64,000 nt of DNA from Verrucomicrobiota bacterium (GCA_017305195.1 JAFKMU010000044.1:171259-235258), one strand, 5' to 3'. Shown: positions 42,501 to 50,651, numbered from the stretch's first letter. Notes: a model not told the origin generated them from the sequence alone. Made by a program: numbers and translations.

Positions 42501-42881
42501 AGGTCCAAGCTGCATCTCGCAGGAATCGGTCAGCGGCGCCTCGCCTTCTTCGTCCCGGCGGGGACGCCGTCGATCACGGTCTCCGTGGCCGGCATCCACC
42601 AGGGAGAGTACGGCTGCGCCCTTATCTCTCCCGATGGCAAGGTGCGCGCCTTCCAACGCGGCTCGAATGCCGGGTTCGATCCCATGATCGGCGGGACTTC
42701 GCAGCAATCCTCTCCCGGGCCGCTGAAGCACGCTCCGGACGCATCGCAAACCAACGCCATATGGGAGCTCGCCCTCTGGGCCACAGGTGATATCATCTGC
42801 GACATTCAGGGCGTCCCCCCGTATCTGGCTCCCAACCCGGAAAACTGGTTCAACCCTGAAGCCTCCCCCGTCACCCCATGA
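39543..42881 (+). CDS. Large secreted PcRGLX/YetA-like RIFT-barrel protein, probable polysaccharide lyase
   Basis: 1112 aa from ATG 39543 with a signal peptide (LPRSLLFLSALGIVALSTYAQ). Residues about 90-180 form a RIFT-barrel-like unit (ANVRFGFPLPKGAIFQKDGARFSDAQDSPLPAQFTVTSRWPDGSIRWLLVESRV), followed by a beta-sandwich (RLTFRRSSPVVEIAHTHINDDLS) and a helical toroid (about 490-860: HCFFQQFARTGNTDYFRLALRAARHQ, GHTWADGMADAWCLTGDPRVAEAALELGEHL). This is the layout of the exo-rhamnogalacturonan lyase PcRGLX and YetA. The last 200 residues are beta-rich and unassigned. It opens an operon with a pseudopilin (ATGA overlap), transporter and YhcH-like gene under LacI control. The rhamnogalacturonan substrate is inferred. 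Confidence 0.8.
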   Translation: MTLPRSLLFLSALGIVALSTYAQDDAYRFQNEWVKYEAASNTGLTADKLEKTAPFAFPRPRPAIPFDLAPFSDQGDKKGTGLKERIPATFTDESGVGRSANVRFGFPLPKGAIFQKDGARFSDAQDSPLPAQFTVTSRWPDGSIRWLLVESRVAIGAKESVTGYVSFTRKTAKPPKDNPLTLTQDDKVLQVSTGAVTVTIDKEHFNLIAKAARASDKAEPAWKSDAAGITLTAADGTVYTTAALPPESVAVEEAGPERITIRVDGRYGEASGKSLMRYTTRLTFRRSSPVVEIAHTHINDDLSHEFTDIASLDLDLVAPNTISQVLADFPAQGDKGNRLASGREMSVFQSSDRDSTWTIDGQSKAGGRASGSWLASAEGSSVGVAILDFWQRWPKGLSASENRMRIGLLPKLPDATFGDDLPYHLKFPFVSGNYRFKWGMSTTERLAIDLSGKLPRKELLAEIQSPLVAIIPASWYASTRALGDIPAPQGAQFDLWDEFVSRSYEEHMDLAAAQREYGFFNYGDWFGERKRNWGNNEYDLAHCFFQQFARTGNTDYFRLALRAARHQADVDIVHAYPDPRYVGSNHQHSIGHTGEWQGPNRPKQATWSHAYDSHTDGTNGHTWADGMADAWCLTGDPRVAEAALELGEHLTWAIAPTFRSLGTHERSAGWSIKALMGLYRLRPDPDYLKAAGQIAAVAAKAQTLDLGGAWAHKLPADHDPLQRVGNSTFLIGILLTSLAEYHEQSHDETIWKSLEAGTAWLRRSWDPQHAAWPYSADTDGKPCSAIYLAHLNPLVVNAVAYVAEQTGQRSDMDMVLKSLVRDFAFIDREGFGKELAEQMNFTPDTLARMARYYAQADPENAPLMLSKGDNRLRDEIVRGFPASGDLWQRGPKDQSAAISLTGEAARPTIFRKLYGSATTDAQKSHLTVSNAAGATVFEREFSPAEKQEIPFDVGGKPGDVFRIRMQDSITGAWRIAGDNFHTVLDARSKLHLAGIGQRRLAFFVPAGTPSITVSVAGIHQGEYGCALISPDGKVRAFQRGSNAGFDPMIGGTSQQSSPGPLKHAPDASQTNAIWELALWATGDIICDIQGVPPYLAPNPENWFNPEASPVTP

Positions 42882-43561
42882 ACGCTCTCCGCAACACATC
42901 GCGGCGCAGTTCTGCCGCGTTTACCATGGTCGAACTCCTCATCACCGTCGCGATCATCGGCATCCTCTCCGCCCTCGTGCTCGGCGGGTACAAGCAGTCT
43001 GTCGGCCTGGCAAATCGCGCAAAATGCGTGGGGAACCTCAAGGCCATCGGCATCGCCATCGCCCAGTATGCCGGCGACAATCAGGGCACGCTCCCCGGCC
43101 AGTGCGACAACAGCATCCGGTCCACCTACCGGATCAAAAACAATGACCTCGGCGCATTCCTGGCCCCCTACTGGGATCTCCCGCCTGCCGATACCGTCAC
43201 CCGCGACGCCCCGGCCCTCATGTGCCCCGCGTGGAAGACCGTGATGCAGATGTCGCAGGGCAAGTGCTATTGGAACCCCTCGCGGCTCAAGGGTTTCGTC
43301 AATGAATCCAGCCCTCTCGGCGTCTACAGCCCCTTTGGCAAAGGACAGCCAGACGGGCTGCCGATGCGCATGCAGGTCATCCAGCAAATCCCGGGCTTCA
43401 AAGCCACAAAACAGTGGATGATCCAGGACTTTGACCAGCTCAACGCCTCGACCGTCAACATGCCGGAACAGGCGGCCAAGCCTGTCCACGGCAACGTCCG
43501 CAATGTTTTGTTCTTCGATTATCACATCGAGTCCGTCCCGGCCTCAACCGTCCTGAATTGA
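42878..43561 (+). CDS. Prepilin-type N-terminal cleavage/methylation protein (pseudopilin-like)
   Basis: 227 aa. A basic leader is followed by AAFTMVELLITVAIIGILSALVLGGYKQ, a type IV prepilin helix with Glu at +5. The globular part has NRAKCVGNLKAIGIAIAQYAGDNQGTLPG and, near the end, PVHGNVRNVLFFDYHIESV, the position of the H-x9-DG motif of this family but with Asp-Tyr in place of Asp-Gly. It overlaps the lyase-like gene by ATGA. Such proteins often follow CAZyme genes in this phylum and may form part of a secretion or surface fibre; function unproven. Confidence 0.87.
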   Translation: MNALRNTSRRSSAAFTMVELLITVAIIGILSALVLGGYKQSVGLANRAKCVGNLKAIGIAIAQYAGDNQGTLPGQCDNSIRSTYRIKNNDLGAFLAPYWDLPPADTVTRDAPALMCPAWKTVMQMSQGKCYWNPSRLKGFVNESSPLGVYSPFGKGQPDGLPMRMQVIQQIPGFKATKQWMIQDFDQLNASTVNMPEQAAKPVHGNVRNVLFFDYHIESVPASTVLN

Positions 43562-43638
43562 CGGACCTAGAGCCCGACACGTATTACTGAGCGTTCATTT
43601 CGGTCTCGCCCTGCGGGCCGTCACCAGAAACGCCCCGA

Positions 43639-45033
43639 ATGAATTCAACCCAGATAAATCCTCCCCTGCCCGGAGCCCATCCCGTCTACACGGCAGGCTC
43701 CCTCGTCTACTCCAAGAAAAGCCTCATGGTTCTCTCCCTCTGGCTGCTCTGGGGAGACTTTGCCTTCAATTTCTTCGAGAACGTCTTTGGCCGGTTCCTG
43801 CCGATCTTTGTGAAGCACCTGAATGCCTCCGACACAATGATCGGCATCATGACGGGAAGCTTCGCCGGTCTGGTCAATGTGCTCTTCCTGCCTGCGATCA
43901 GCCGCTGGTGCGACAACCTGCGCACCCCGATAGGACGACGCATCCCGCTGCTCATCGTAGCCACCCCCCTCACTGCCGCAACCGTCGTGGCCGTGGGCTT
44001 CGCCCCCGACCTGGGCAAATGGATCAGCGACACCTTTCGCCAGTCGCTGCCCGCCGCCTTCACAGAGGGCAGCATCATTCTCTGGCTGATGTGCCTCTTT
44101 GTCGTCACCTTTCACTTTCTCAACATGGTGCTGGTGAACGCCTACAACTGGCTGATCCGCGATGTCGTGCCGCTGCCGGTCATGTCGCGCTTCCTCGCGT
44201 GGTTCAGCATCATTGGCACCCTGAGTGGCGCCATCTTCCTCTATTTTGTCTTTCCTCATCTCATGGAGTACCGCCACGAGATTTTTATCGGCGTCGGCAT
44301 CGCCTATGTCTGTCTCTTCCTCCTGATGTGCTGGAAGGTCAAGGAAGGCACATATCCTCCGGCGCAACCTGCCTCCGAGCGGGCGGGATTCTTCAAGACC
44401 TTTGCCATCTACTTCCGCGAGTGCCTGCAAATCCCGCTCTATCGCAACTTCTTCCTCGCCTACCTGCTGGTCACCGCCGCGCTGAACTGCGCAGGCAACT
44501 TCATCACGCTCTTTGCCAGCAATACCCTGCACCTCGAAATGGCGGAAATGGGGCATGTCTTCGCGTTGACCGCAGTGATCTCGCTCCTTTTCTACTATCC
44601 GCTAGGCTGGCTCTGTGATCGCTTCTCGCCCATCCATGTGGCCATCGGCGCGATCGCTGCTGTCGTCACCGGAGCGCTTCTGGCTTTCTTTCTGGTCGGG
44701 AGCGCCAGGGGGTTCCTGATCTACTCCATCACCTTCTCCCTGCCCACCATGGCCTGGGCGCTCGCCCAGCGCGCCACCTCGATGAAGCTGTTTCCCGCCG
44801 AGTTCTTCGGCCAGTTCTCCAGCGGTCTGAATGTCTTCGGCTGCGGAGCCCTCATCATCGGCAATCTGCTCATCGGCATGCTCATGGATGCCACGGGCAG
44901 CAACTACCGAGTCGCTTTCCTCTGGACGGTCGGCATCTCGGCCACCGCGCTGATCCCGATGATCCTCGTCCTGCGCGGCTGGCAGCAGCATGGCGGCCAC
45001 GACAACTATGTCCCGCCGCTCCCGACCCGCTGA
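43639..45033 (+). CDS. MFS sugar transporter (GPH/SLC45-like)
   Basis: 464 aa with about 12 transmembrane helices. The first helices contain NVLFLPAISRWCDNLRTPIGRRIPLLIVATPLTA, the conserved D-x-x-R-x-x-x-G-R-R/K-x-P loop of glycoside-pentoside-hexuronide and sucrose symporters. GWLCDRFSPIHVAIGAIAAVVTG is the equivalent loop of the second half. It should bring a sugar, uronic acid or small oligosaccharide across the inner membrane by ion symport. It lies 77 bp after the pseudopilin gene in the pectin locus, so its cargo is probably a product of the PcRGLX-like enzyme. Confidence 0.87.
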   Translation: MNSTQINPPLPGAHPVYTAGSLVYSKKSLMVLSLWLLWGDFAFNFFENVFGRFLPIFVKHLNASDTMIGIMTGSFAGLVNVLFLPAISRWCDNLRTPIGRRIPLLIVATPLTAATVVAVGFAPDLGKWISDTFRQSLPAAFTEGSIILWLMCLFVVTFHFLNMVLVNAYNWLIRDVVPLPVMSRFLAWFSIIGTLSGAIFLYFVFPHLMEYRHEIFIGVGIAYVCLFLLMCWKVKEGTYPPAQPASERAGFFKTFAIYFRECLQIPLYRNFFLAYLLVTAALNCAGNFITLFASNTLHLEMAEMGHVFALTAVISLLFYYPLGWLCDRFSPIHVAIGAIAAVVTGALLAFFLVGSARGFLIYSITFSLPTMAWALAQRATSMKLFPAEFFGQFSSGLNVFGCGALIIGNLLIGMLMDATGSNYRVAFLWTVGISATALIPMILVLRGWQQHGGHDNYVPPLPTR

Positions 45034-45047
45034 TTTCCATGGTTTTC

Positions 45048-45076
45048 GAGCCGGGTGCGCTTATCGCTCCCGGCTC
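45048..45076 (+). terminator. Hairpin after the sugar transporter
   Basis: Perfect 8-bp stem GAGCCGGG/CCCGGCTC with a 13-base loop, starting 14 bp after the transporter stop. Only a short T run follows, so it may be a weak terminator or an mRNA stabiliser between the transporter and YhcH-like genes. Confidence 0.5.
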
Positions 45077-45093
45077 ATAGAAGTTTTCCCGTC

Positions 45094-45552
45094 ATGATCC
45101 TCGACTTCCTCAATCAGGCCCACCGCTATCACCACCTCGGCCCGCTCTGGAAACTGGGCTTCGAGTTCCTCCGGAACCTCCCGCCCGACGCACCCGATGA
45201 GCGCACCGAGCTCGACAGCGAGCGTCTCGTCGCCATCGTGCAGTCCTACGAGACCCACGACCCGGCCACCCGGTTCTTCGAAAGCCACCGCCGCTACGTC
45301 GACATCCAGTACATCATCTCCGGACGCGAGACGCTGTATTTCACCCCCGAGAGCACTCTCACGGTCGACGTCCCCTTCAGCGAGGCCAAGGACGTGACGA
45401 AGTACCATATCACTCCAGATGCGGACTCGGTCATCCTGTCTGCCGGGAAATTCATGGTTCTCTGGCAGGACGAGGCGCACATGCCCTGTTGCCAGGTCGT
45501 TCCGGACGAGCCCGAGGCAGTCCGCAAGGTCGTCCTCAAGCTCGAGGCTTAA
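45094..45552 (+). CDS. YhcH/YjgK/YiaL-family protein (DUF386)
   Basis: 152 aa from ATG 45094; a longer frame begins at 45055 inside the hairpin. The cupin-like fold is marked by ESHRRYVDIQYIISGRETLYF, where His and Asp are metal-binding positions of the family, and FMVLWQDEAHMPCCQ. Members (YiaL, YhcH, EbgC) act on small sugars in uronate, sialate or galactoside pathways, often as isomerases or anomerases. Its place after the sugar transporter suggests a step in processing the imported sugar. The exact reaction is unknown. Confidence 0.88.
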   Translation: MILDFLNQAHRYHHLGPLWKLGFEFLRNLPPDAPDERTELDSERLVAIVQSYETHDPATRFFESHRRYVDIQYIISGRETLYFTPESTLTVDVPFSEAKDVTKYHITPDADSVILSAGKFMVLWQDEAHMPCCQVVPDEPEAVRKVVLKLEA

Positions 45553-45670
45553 TAACCGCTAAACAGACCCTTGGGACACTCTTCAGCGCATCCCGTCAAG
45601 TGATCCGCTGACAAGAGGATACCCCCTGACTTCAGCCAATCGCTCGTGTGCAAACCAACTTCGCGCTTGA

Positions 45671-45694
45671 TTAATACCCATTAATGGATATTAA
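45671..45694. promoter_or_regulatory. Palindromic operator upstream of the GntR-type gene
   Basis: A 24-bp palindrome with one mismatched pair: outer arms TTAATA and TATTAA, core CCATTAATGG (45678-45687). It covers the likely -35 (TTGATT, 45667-45672) to -10 (TATTAA, 45689-45694) and ends 17 bp before the ATG. Autoregulation by the GntR-type protein is the simplest reading. Confidence 0.65.
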
Positions 45695-45711
45695 TATCAC
45701 CACAACGCACG

Positions 45712-46803
45712 ATGATCGAGCTTTCCCCAGCCCTGCATGACCGCCCCAAGACTCTCGAAGTCCTCCGGACCCTGAGCCGGTACATCTGCGAGAGCGGAAT
45801 GGAACCGGGGGATAAATTCCCGGCCCAGACGGAACTCCGCGAGCGCTTCGGATTTCACAACAACACGCTGACTCCCGCCATGAAGATGCTCGAGGAATGC
45901 GGTTTGCTGGAACGTCGCCGGAAATTTGGAACCGTTTTGCGTCGCAAGGTGGAAACCTCGGATATCCCGGCGCTGTGGAGAGTCGGCATGGCGATCTCGG
46001 CCAGCGTGGCGACAGAGCCTTTCTACGGGCAGTTGTTTCATTTCCTCCACCGGCGGCTGCGAGATATCGGAGTCAGCCAGCGACACTACATCTCAAGCGG
46101 TCTGGAGGATGACGGACAGGGCCGATTTTCCAAATTTGATCAGATGAACGAGGATCTGACTGACGCACGTCTCGATCTGGTCCTCAGCATGGTCGGATTG
46201 CCGGAGAGTGACATGCTGTCCTGGGAAAAGAGGTCGATTCCTTTTGTCCATGTCGGCTCGCACCAGACAGCCCCTTGCGGAGCGATCATTGAACAATCGC
46301 GCATGGCTCGCGAGGCCGTAAGTCTGCTGGCAGAGCGCGGCATAAAGAAAACCGCGCTGATCAGCGTGGTGGTCAGCGATGCCGGGTTCTGGAAGAGCTA
46401 CCAGCAAGCTTTGTGCGAGTTTCAGATGCCATGCAGTGACAAGCAGCTCCACGTCACGGAGCGCGGCCCCCTGGAGGGCAGGCATGTGGCCGAGCGCATC
46501 CTCATGCTGCCGCCCGCCAAACGCCCGGAGGCGCTCATCATCACGGACGATCGAGTGGCGTCGGGAGTCGCGGCGACTCTCGCCAACGAATCCACCTACC
46601 GGCCCGTGCTGGTCGTGCGCACCAACCGCCAGGCCCCGCTCGCATTTGCCCTGCCGGTGATTCATTTCGAGATCGATATCGATGAACTGGCCCAACGAGC
46701 AGTCGAGCTGGTGCAGGAGCGTCTGCTCCGCCCTTCACATCCCCAGCGGAGGGTTTTCGTAGGAGCAAATCTCACCGACACCGAGACCTCCTACTTGCGT
46801 TGA
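45712..46803 (+). CDS. GntR-type regulator with LacI-like effector domain
   Basis: 363 aa. The N-terminal winged helix (about 10-80, LEVLRTLSRYICESGMEPGDKFPAQTELRERFGFHNNTLTPAMKMLEECGLLERRRKFGTVLRR) is GntR type. The rest is a periplasmic-binding-protein-like domain as in LacI and AraR (EDLTDARLDLVLSMVGLPE, EQSRMAREAVSLLAERGIKKTALISVV, EALIITDDRVASG). This fusion is typical of arabinose- and other sugar-responsive repressors. A 24-bp palindrome covers its own promoter. Downstream genes follow without a clear promoter, so the regulator may lead a six-gene operon of extracellular glycan functions. Confidence 0.9.
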   Translation: MIELSPALHDRPKTLEVLRTLSRYICESGMEPGDKFPAQTELRERFGFHNNTLTPAMKMLEECGLLERRRKFGTVLRRKVETSDIPALWRVGMAISASVATEPFYGQLFHFLHRRLRDIGVSQRHYISSGLEDDGQGRFSKFDQMNEDLTDARLDLVLSMVGLPESDMLSWEKRSIPFVHVGSHQTAPCGAIIEQSRMAREAVSLLAERGIKKTALISVVVSDAGFWKSYQQALCEFQMPCSDKQLHVTERGPLEGRHVAERILMLPPAKRPEALIITDDRVASGVAATLANESTYRPVLVVRTNRQAPLAFALPVIHFEIDIDELAQRAVELVQERLLRPSHPQRRVFVGANLTDTETSYLR

Positions 46804-46859
46804 GTCACTCCCCCATCCCCAGACAACAAAAACCAAACGCCCCACCAATCCATCACGCC

Positions 46860-47753
46860 ATGAAACGAACAGCCTCCCCTCAGTACGGCAATGTCATTTG
46901 CATGCTGATCGCCACAGCATTCCTCGCCCCGGCCTGCAACATCGAAGCCGCTCCGATCACTTATGCCGACGCCGTAACAAGCAACACCCCCTACGCCTAT
47001 TACCGTTTGGGAGAAACCTCGGGGACGGTGGCGGCCGACAGCAGCGGAAACAACCGCAATGGCGCCTACATCCAGTCTCCAACGCTCGGCGTCGCAGGAG
47101 CAGGCGTAAACAGCGACTACGCGGTGGATCTCAATGGCACATCGCAATATGTGAATACCGGACTGACGAGCTTCGGGTCCCAGCTCAGCGTGTTTTCGGT
47201 CGAGATGGTTATCAAAATCGATACCACGGCCCAAACCAGCCTGTTTGGCGCCATGAATACCGGCTCCACGACGGCGCTGACATTTCAAACCAACTCGACC
47301 TCCAGCGGCACCTATGCCGCAAACTCCTCCCGTCTTTTCCTTCGTTCGGAGGATGGCACGTCAGCGGGCTTCGCGTTTACCTCCACCGACCTGTATTCAG
47401 GCGACTATGTTCACCTGGTCCTGACATTCAATGCAGCCAGCGGCTTTATTGCCTACCTGAACGGGCAGCAGATCAGCAGCACCTCATCGACAACCCTGAA
47501 CGGGAAGTCGTTTGCAAACTTCACCTTTTCCCCTTACGTGGGAGCAAACGATGCCAGGGGAACCGCGACCGGATATGACTCCGGCACATACGACGAGGTC
47601 GCCTTCTATAACTATCGACTGAACGCCACCCAGGTCGCCGATCACTATGCCGCTCTCGTCGCCGTGCCAGAGCCTTCCTCTGTCAGCCTGGCCGCCGTCG
47701 GGTTGATCGCCCTGGTCACAACTTCACTGAGACGCCGTCCTTTCCGGCCGTAA
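46860..47753 (+). CDS. PEP-CTERM protein with LamG/concanavalin-like domain
   Basis: 297 aa from ATG 46860, with a signal peptide (NVICMLIATAFLAPACNIEA). The LamG-like domain starts YADAVTSNTPYAYYRLGETSGTVAADSSGNNRNGAYIQ and ends YDEVAFYNYRLNATQVADHYAA, the classic pattern of LamG sandwich domains that bind glycans. The C-terminus is VPEPSSVSLAAVGLIALV and a basic tail (RRRPFRP), the PEP-CTERM signal. It would be displayed at the cell surface. It is the second gene of the GntR-led cluster. The frame opens earlier (46800), but ATG 46860 places the signal peptide at the N-terminus. Confidence 0.88.
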   Translation: MKRTASPQYGNVICMLIATAFLAPACNIEAAPITYADAVTSNTPYAYYRLGETSGTVAADSSGNNRNGAYIQSPTLGVAGAGVNSDYAVDLNGTSQYVNTGLTSFGSQLSVFSVEMVIKIDTTAQTSLFGAMNTGSTTALTFQTNSTSSGTYAANSSRLFLRSEDGTSAGFAFTSTDLYSGDYVHLVLTFNAASGFIAYLNGQQISSTSSTTLNGKSFANFTFSPYVGANDARGTATGYDSGTYDEVAFYNYRLNATQVADHYAALVAVPEPSSVSLAAVGLIALVTTSLRRRPFRP

Positions 47754-47767
47754 TCAAGGAGACGCGT

Positions 47768-48538
47768 GTGAAGACTCCCCTCAAGCACCTGATCTGCGCG
47801 GCATTCATCGGACTTGCATCCGCTCCAGAGACGCCCGCTCAAGAGGCCGCGTATTGGCTGACCTTTGAAAACCAGACCCTCAAAAACTCCGGGACAACAG
47901 GCGGCGTCGCAGAGTCGCGCGAACCACGTTCCACCACTCTTTCCCCGGAGCTGACCCTCGATCCTGAGCTGGCCAGGTGGACGTGCGAACTCCCTGCCGC
48001 CGCGGATGGCAAACAAGGCGTTGAGCTTGTTCTCCCCGCCAGTCAGTCCGCACTGCGGCTCAATCGACAGGGCGACGCCCTCGCGATCAGTACATGGATA
48101 AAGTGGCAGGGACCGGACCGGCACGGAGACCGCAGACAGATGATCGTCAGCACACTCTCCGAGAATCAACAAACCGGCTGGGCCTTCTCGATCTGTGAGG
48201 ACGGCAAACTGCGATTCGACTGGAGACCGGACCAGGGACCTCCGTCTTCCCGGGAGTCGGAATCCACCCTTTCCGCAGGACAATGGCACCACGTCGCGAT
48301 GTCGTGGCAGAATGATGTCCGCGATGGGGGATTGTCGTTCTGGATCGACGGCCTTCCGGCGGGAATCACCCGCACTTTCACCGGAGGCGGGCCACTAAGC
48401 GACAACGCGGAGCCCGTCGTCATCGGAGCCACGCAGGGATATCTGCCGCTGAATGGTTCCATCGCGGATTTTCGCATCTTTACCGAACCCATGAGCGAGA
48501 CCCTGCTCGGGCGACTGGCGGAACGAAAGGGACGTTAA
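47768..48538 (+). CDS. Secreted LamG-domain protein
   Basis: 256 aa, GTG start with AAGGAG 6 bp upstream. A signal peptide (LKHLICAAFIGLASAPETPAQ) precedes a single LamG-type sandwich: ALAISTWIKWQGPDRHGDRRQMIVSTLS, GWAFSICEDGKLRFDW, LSAGQWHHVAMSWQND, LSFWIDGLPAG and LNGSIADFRIFTEPMSE. No PEP-CTERM tail is present, so it should be periplasmic or secreted. It ends 2 bp before the GH71 gene and is probably a glycan-binding helper for that enzyme. Confidence 0.82.
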   Translation: MKTPLKHLICAAFIGLASAPETPAQEAAYWLTFENQTLKNSGTTGGVAESREPRSTTLSPELTLDPELARWTCELPAAADGKQGVELVLPASQSALRLNRQGDALAISTWIKWQGPDRHGDRRQMIVSTLSENQQTGWAFSICEDGKLRFDWRPDQGPPSSRESESTLSAGQWHHVAMSWQNDVRDGGLSFWIDGLPAGITRTFTGGGPLSDNAEPVVIGATQGYLPLNGSIADFRIFTEPMSETLLGRLAERKGR

Positions 48539-48540
48539 CC

Positions 48541-49911
48541 ATGGCCACGTACGCCAGCATTCGCAGAGCACTGTGTGCAGCCTTCGCCATCGGCCTGCTC
48601 AGCGGCTGTCCCGATCGTGAAACCACGCCGACCGCCGCTCCCAGGCTCGTCTTCGCCCATTACATGGCGACACTGTCTCCAGCCGGCCCCGGCGCCACCG
48701 TGGAGGACTACGAAAAGGAGATCCGTGAGGCTCAAGCACACGGCATTGACGGGTTTGCCATCAACTGCGGCGGCTGGTCTGTCAAGGAGCCTCGGTACAA
48801 GGAACGCACCTTGAAAATCTACGAGGCAGCCAGAAGGCTCGGCTCCGGCTTCCATCTCATGATCTCCGCCGATATGGCTGGAAACCTGACACGGGACGAG
48901 ATTCGCGACATGGTGGAGTCCTTTCGCGATCATCCGAATCAATTCCGGCGCGATGGCAAACCCGTGTTGTCGACTTATCATGGTGACAAGGCCCTGACGG
49001 CATGGGTCACAGAGGAATTCACCGACTCGAGGGACATCGTCTTTCTCCCTTACTATTTTCCGGATTCACGCCGGGAGACTCCGACTGCGGATGATGCCAG
49101 GCAGGTACATGCCGACAACGAAGCCGCCGAGGGTTTCTTTTACTTCGGTGCGGCGGGATTTCCCGACACCATCGCAGACTCCATCCGGAACATCGGCGCG
49201 GAATGGAAGGCCCGGGGGAAAATATTCATGGCTCCCGTATCGCCCTTCTACCGGGGCAGCGGAGGCAACTACCGGGTTTACGAATCGCATGGTTTCGAGG
49301 GCATGGCTCGCCAATGGATGGCGGCCATCGACAGCGGCGCAGACTACGTTGAGATCGTGACATGGAATGACTGGGGGGAATGCACCTATGTCGCCCCCTT
49401 CGGCCCAGTGGAGAACACCACACTTTGGAACGGCCACTGGGGGCCGCGCCTCTCGCATGTCGCTTTCCTGGATGCCAGCCGGTACTACATCGACTGGTTC
49501 AAGACCGGCAAAGCCCCCGAGATCACCAGGGATCAACTATATTACTTCTACCGGCCTCATCCCTCCTCACTGGAGGGAATCGTGGAATACCGCCCTCATG
49601 GCCGGGCGGAGCTCAAAGGCAAGTCCGGGAAGCCCAAGTTCTGGGAAAAACTGGAAGATCGCATCTATGCGACCGCGTTTCTCACAGCCCCGGCCCGCCT
49701 GACGGTCAAGTGCGGAGAAGTCGAAGACAGTGTCGAGATCCCCGCTGGTTTGCACAATGTCTCGGTCCCGCTCCGGCCCGGCACGCCGGAATTCACCCTG
49801 ACCCGTGACGGCAGGACGCTGGGGAGCAAAAAGGCGGAGATCGCCATCGCTACGGATGATGCCTGGGCAAACTTCAACTACTTTGGAGGCTCGATCGAGC
49901 TGGAGAGATGA
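48541..49911 (+). CDS. Lipoprotein glycoside hydrolase, GH71-like (alpha-1,3-glucanase type)
   Basis: 456 aa. The leader ends in a lipobox LLSGC (Cys about 22). The catalytic barrel has LVFAHYMATLSP, EAQAHGIDGFAINCGGW, FHLMISADMAGNL, KPVLSTYHG and DYVEIVTWNDWGECTYV, which follow the GH71 pattern of endo-alpha-1,3-glucanases (mutanases). Acidic residues in the last motif are likely catalytic. A beta-rich C-terminal domain (about 360-456) follows. It overlaps the pseudopilin gene by ATGA and is preceded by two LamG proteins, so the cluster probably targets an external alpha-glucan. Substrate specificity is inferred from family only. Confidence 0.82.
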   Translation: MATYASIRRALCAAFAIGLLSGCPDRETTPTAAPRLVFAHYMATLSPAGPGATVEDYEKEIREAQAHGIDGFAINCGGWSVKEPRYKERTLKIYEAARRLGSGFHLMISADMAGNLTRDEIRDMVESFRDHPNQFRRDGKPVLSTYHGDKALTAWVTEEFTDSRDIVFLPYYFPDSRRETPTADDARQVHADNEAAEGFFYFGAAGFPDTIADSIRNIGAEWKARGKIFMAPVSPFYRGSGGNYRVYESHGFEGMARQWMAAIDSGADYVEIVTWNDWGECTYVAPFGPVENTTLWNGHWGPRLSHVAFLDASRYYIDWFKTGKAPEITRDQLYYFYRPHPSSLEGIVEYRPHGRAELKGKSGKPKFWEKLEDRIYATAFLTAPARLTVKCGEVEDSVEIPAGLHNVSVPLRPGTPEFTLTRDGRTLGSKKAEIAIATDDAWANFNYFGGSIELER

Positions 49912-50651
49912 AGCCTCCCCGCATCGACCGCAGGGAATATGGGGCGCAAGCATTTTCACTCCTGGAACTCCTGGCCGCGATCGGAATCATTTCCATATTG
50001 ACTGTCACCCTGTTCGCCGTGGGAGGAAATGTCCGGAAGCAGGCAAAAAGCGTCCAGTGCCTCGGCAACATGCGGACCCTCTACTCAGCCATCTCTGCCT
50101 ACAAGCAAGATGGAGGCAGCTGGCTGTCGCTCAACCGCAATGATCCGAATAATGCCAGTTCGTACGGTACTCAGCTATGGTTCATCACTCTCATTCGGCT
50201 GGGCTACGTTGATTGGGTGCTCATGAACAAAGGCGGCAGGACATGCATGTATGCCAAGGCGCTAATCTGTCCATCCAACCAGGAAGACCCCGGCGCGCCC
50301 TACCCATATTCCTCGGACGTCAATCCCCCCTGGCGCACCAACTATGCCATGAGCTACTATTGGGGCGACAGTTTCGGCCAGCCCTCCGCCATCCCGGGCC
50401 AGTATGGACGCATCCCGGCCCTGGGCGCCACGAATCTTTCGGCCATTCTCCTGATCGATTCTCTCACCGCGACAGGAGGAATCTACCCGGACAAACAGGC
50501 AGACTGGAACACATCCTCCTGCAAGATCCCAAGAATGCTGCACGGCAGCGGCTGTCATGCGCTGCTGGCTGACGGCAGCGTCGTCAATGTCAGTCCGCAA
50601 ACCTATCCGGACCTTCCGAATCGAACGAACTGGGACCCCGTCCAACAATGA
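49908..50651 (+). CDS. Prepilin-type N-terminal cleavage/methylation protein (pseudopilin-like)
   Basis: 247 aa. The prepilin segment QAFSLLELLAAIGIISILTVTLFAVGG keeps Glu at +5; the globular domain has KSVQCLGNMRTLYSAISAYKQDGG, a probable disulfide-forming Cys pair (TCMYAKALICPSN) and RMLHGSGCHALLADGSVV, the H-x9-DG motif of this family. It overlaps the GH71 gene by ATGA and the hydrolase gene by ATGA, so all three are translationally coupled. As elsewhere in the window, one pseudopilin accompanies one PEP-CTERM protein and one CAZyme. Confidence 0.88.
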   Translation: MKPPRIDRREYGAQAFSLLELLAAIGIISILTVTLFAVGGNVRKQAKSVQCLGNMRTLYSAISAYKQDGGSWLSLNRNDPNNASSYGTQLWFITLIRLGYVDWVLMNKGGRTCMYAKALICPSNQEDPGAPYPYSSDVNPPWRTNYAMSYYWGDSFGQPSAIPGQYGRIPALGATNLSAILLIDSLTATGGIYPDKQADWNTSSCKIPRMLHGSGCHALLADGSVVNVSPQTYPDLPNRTNWDPVQQ

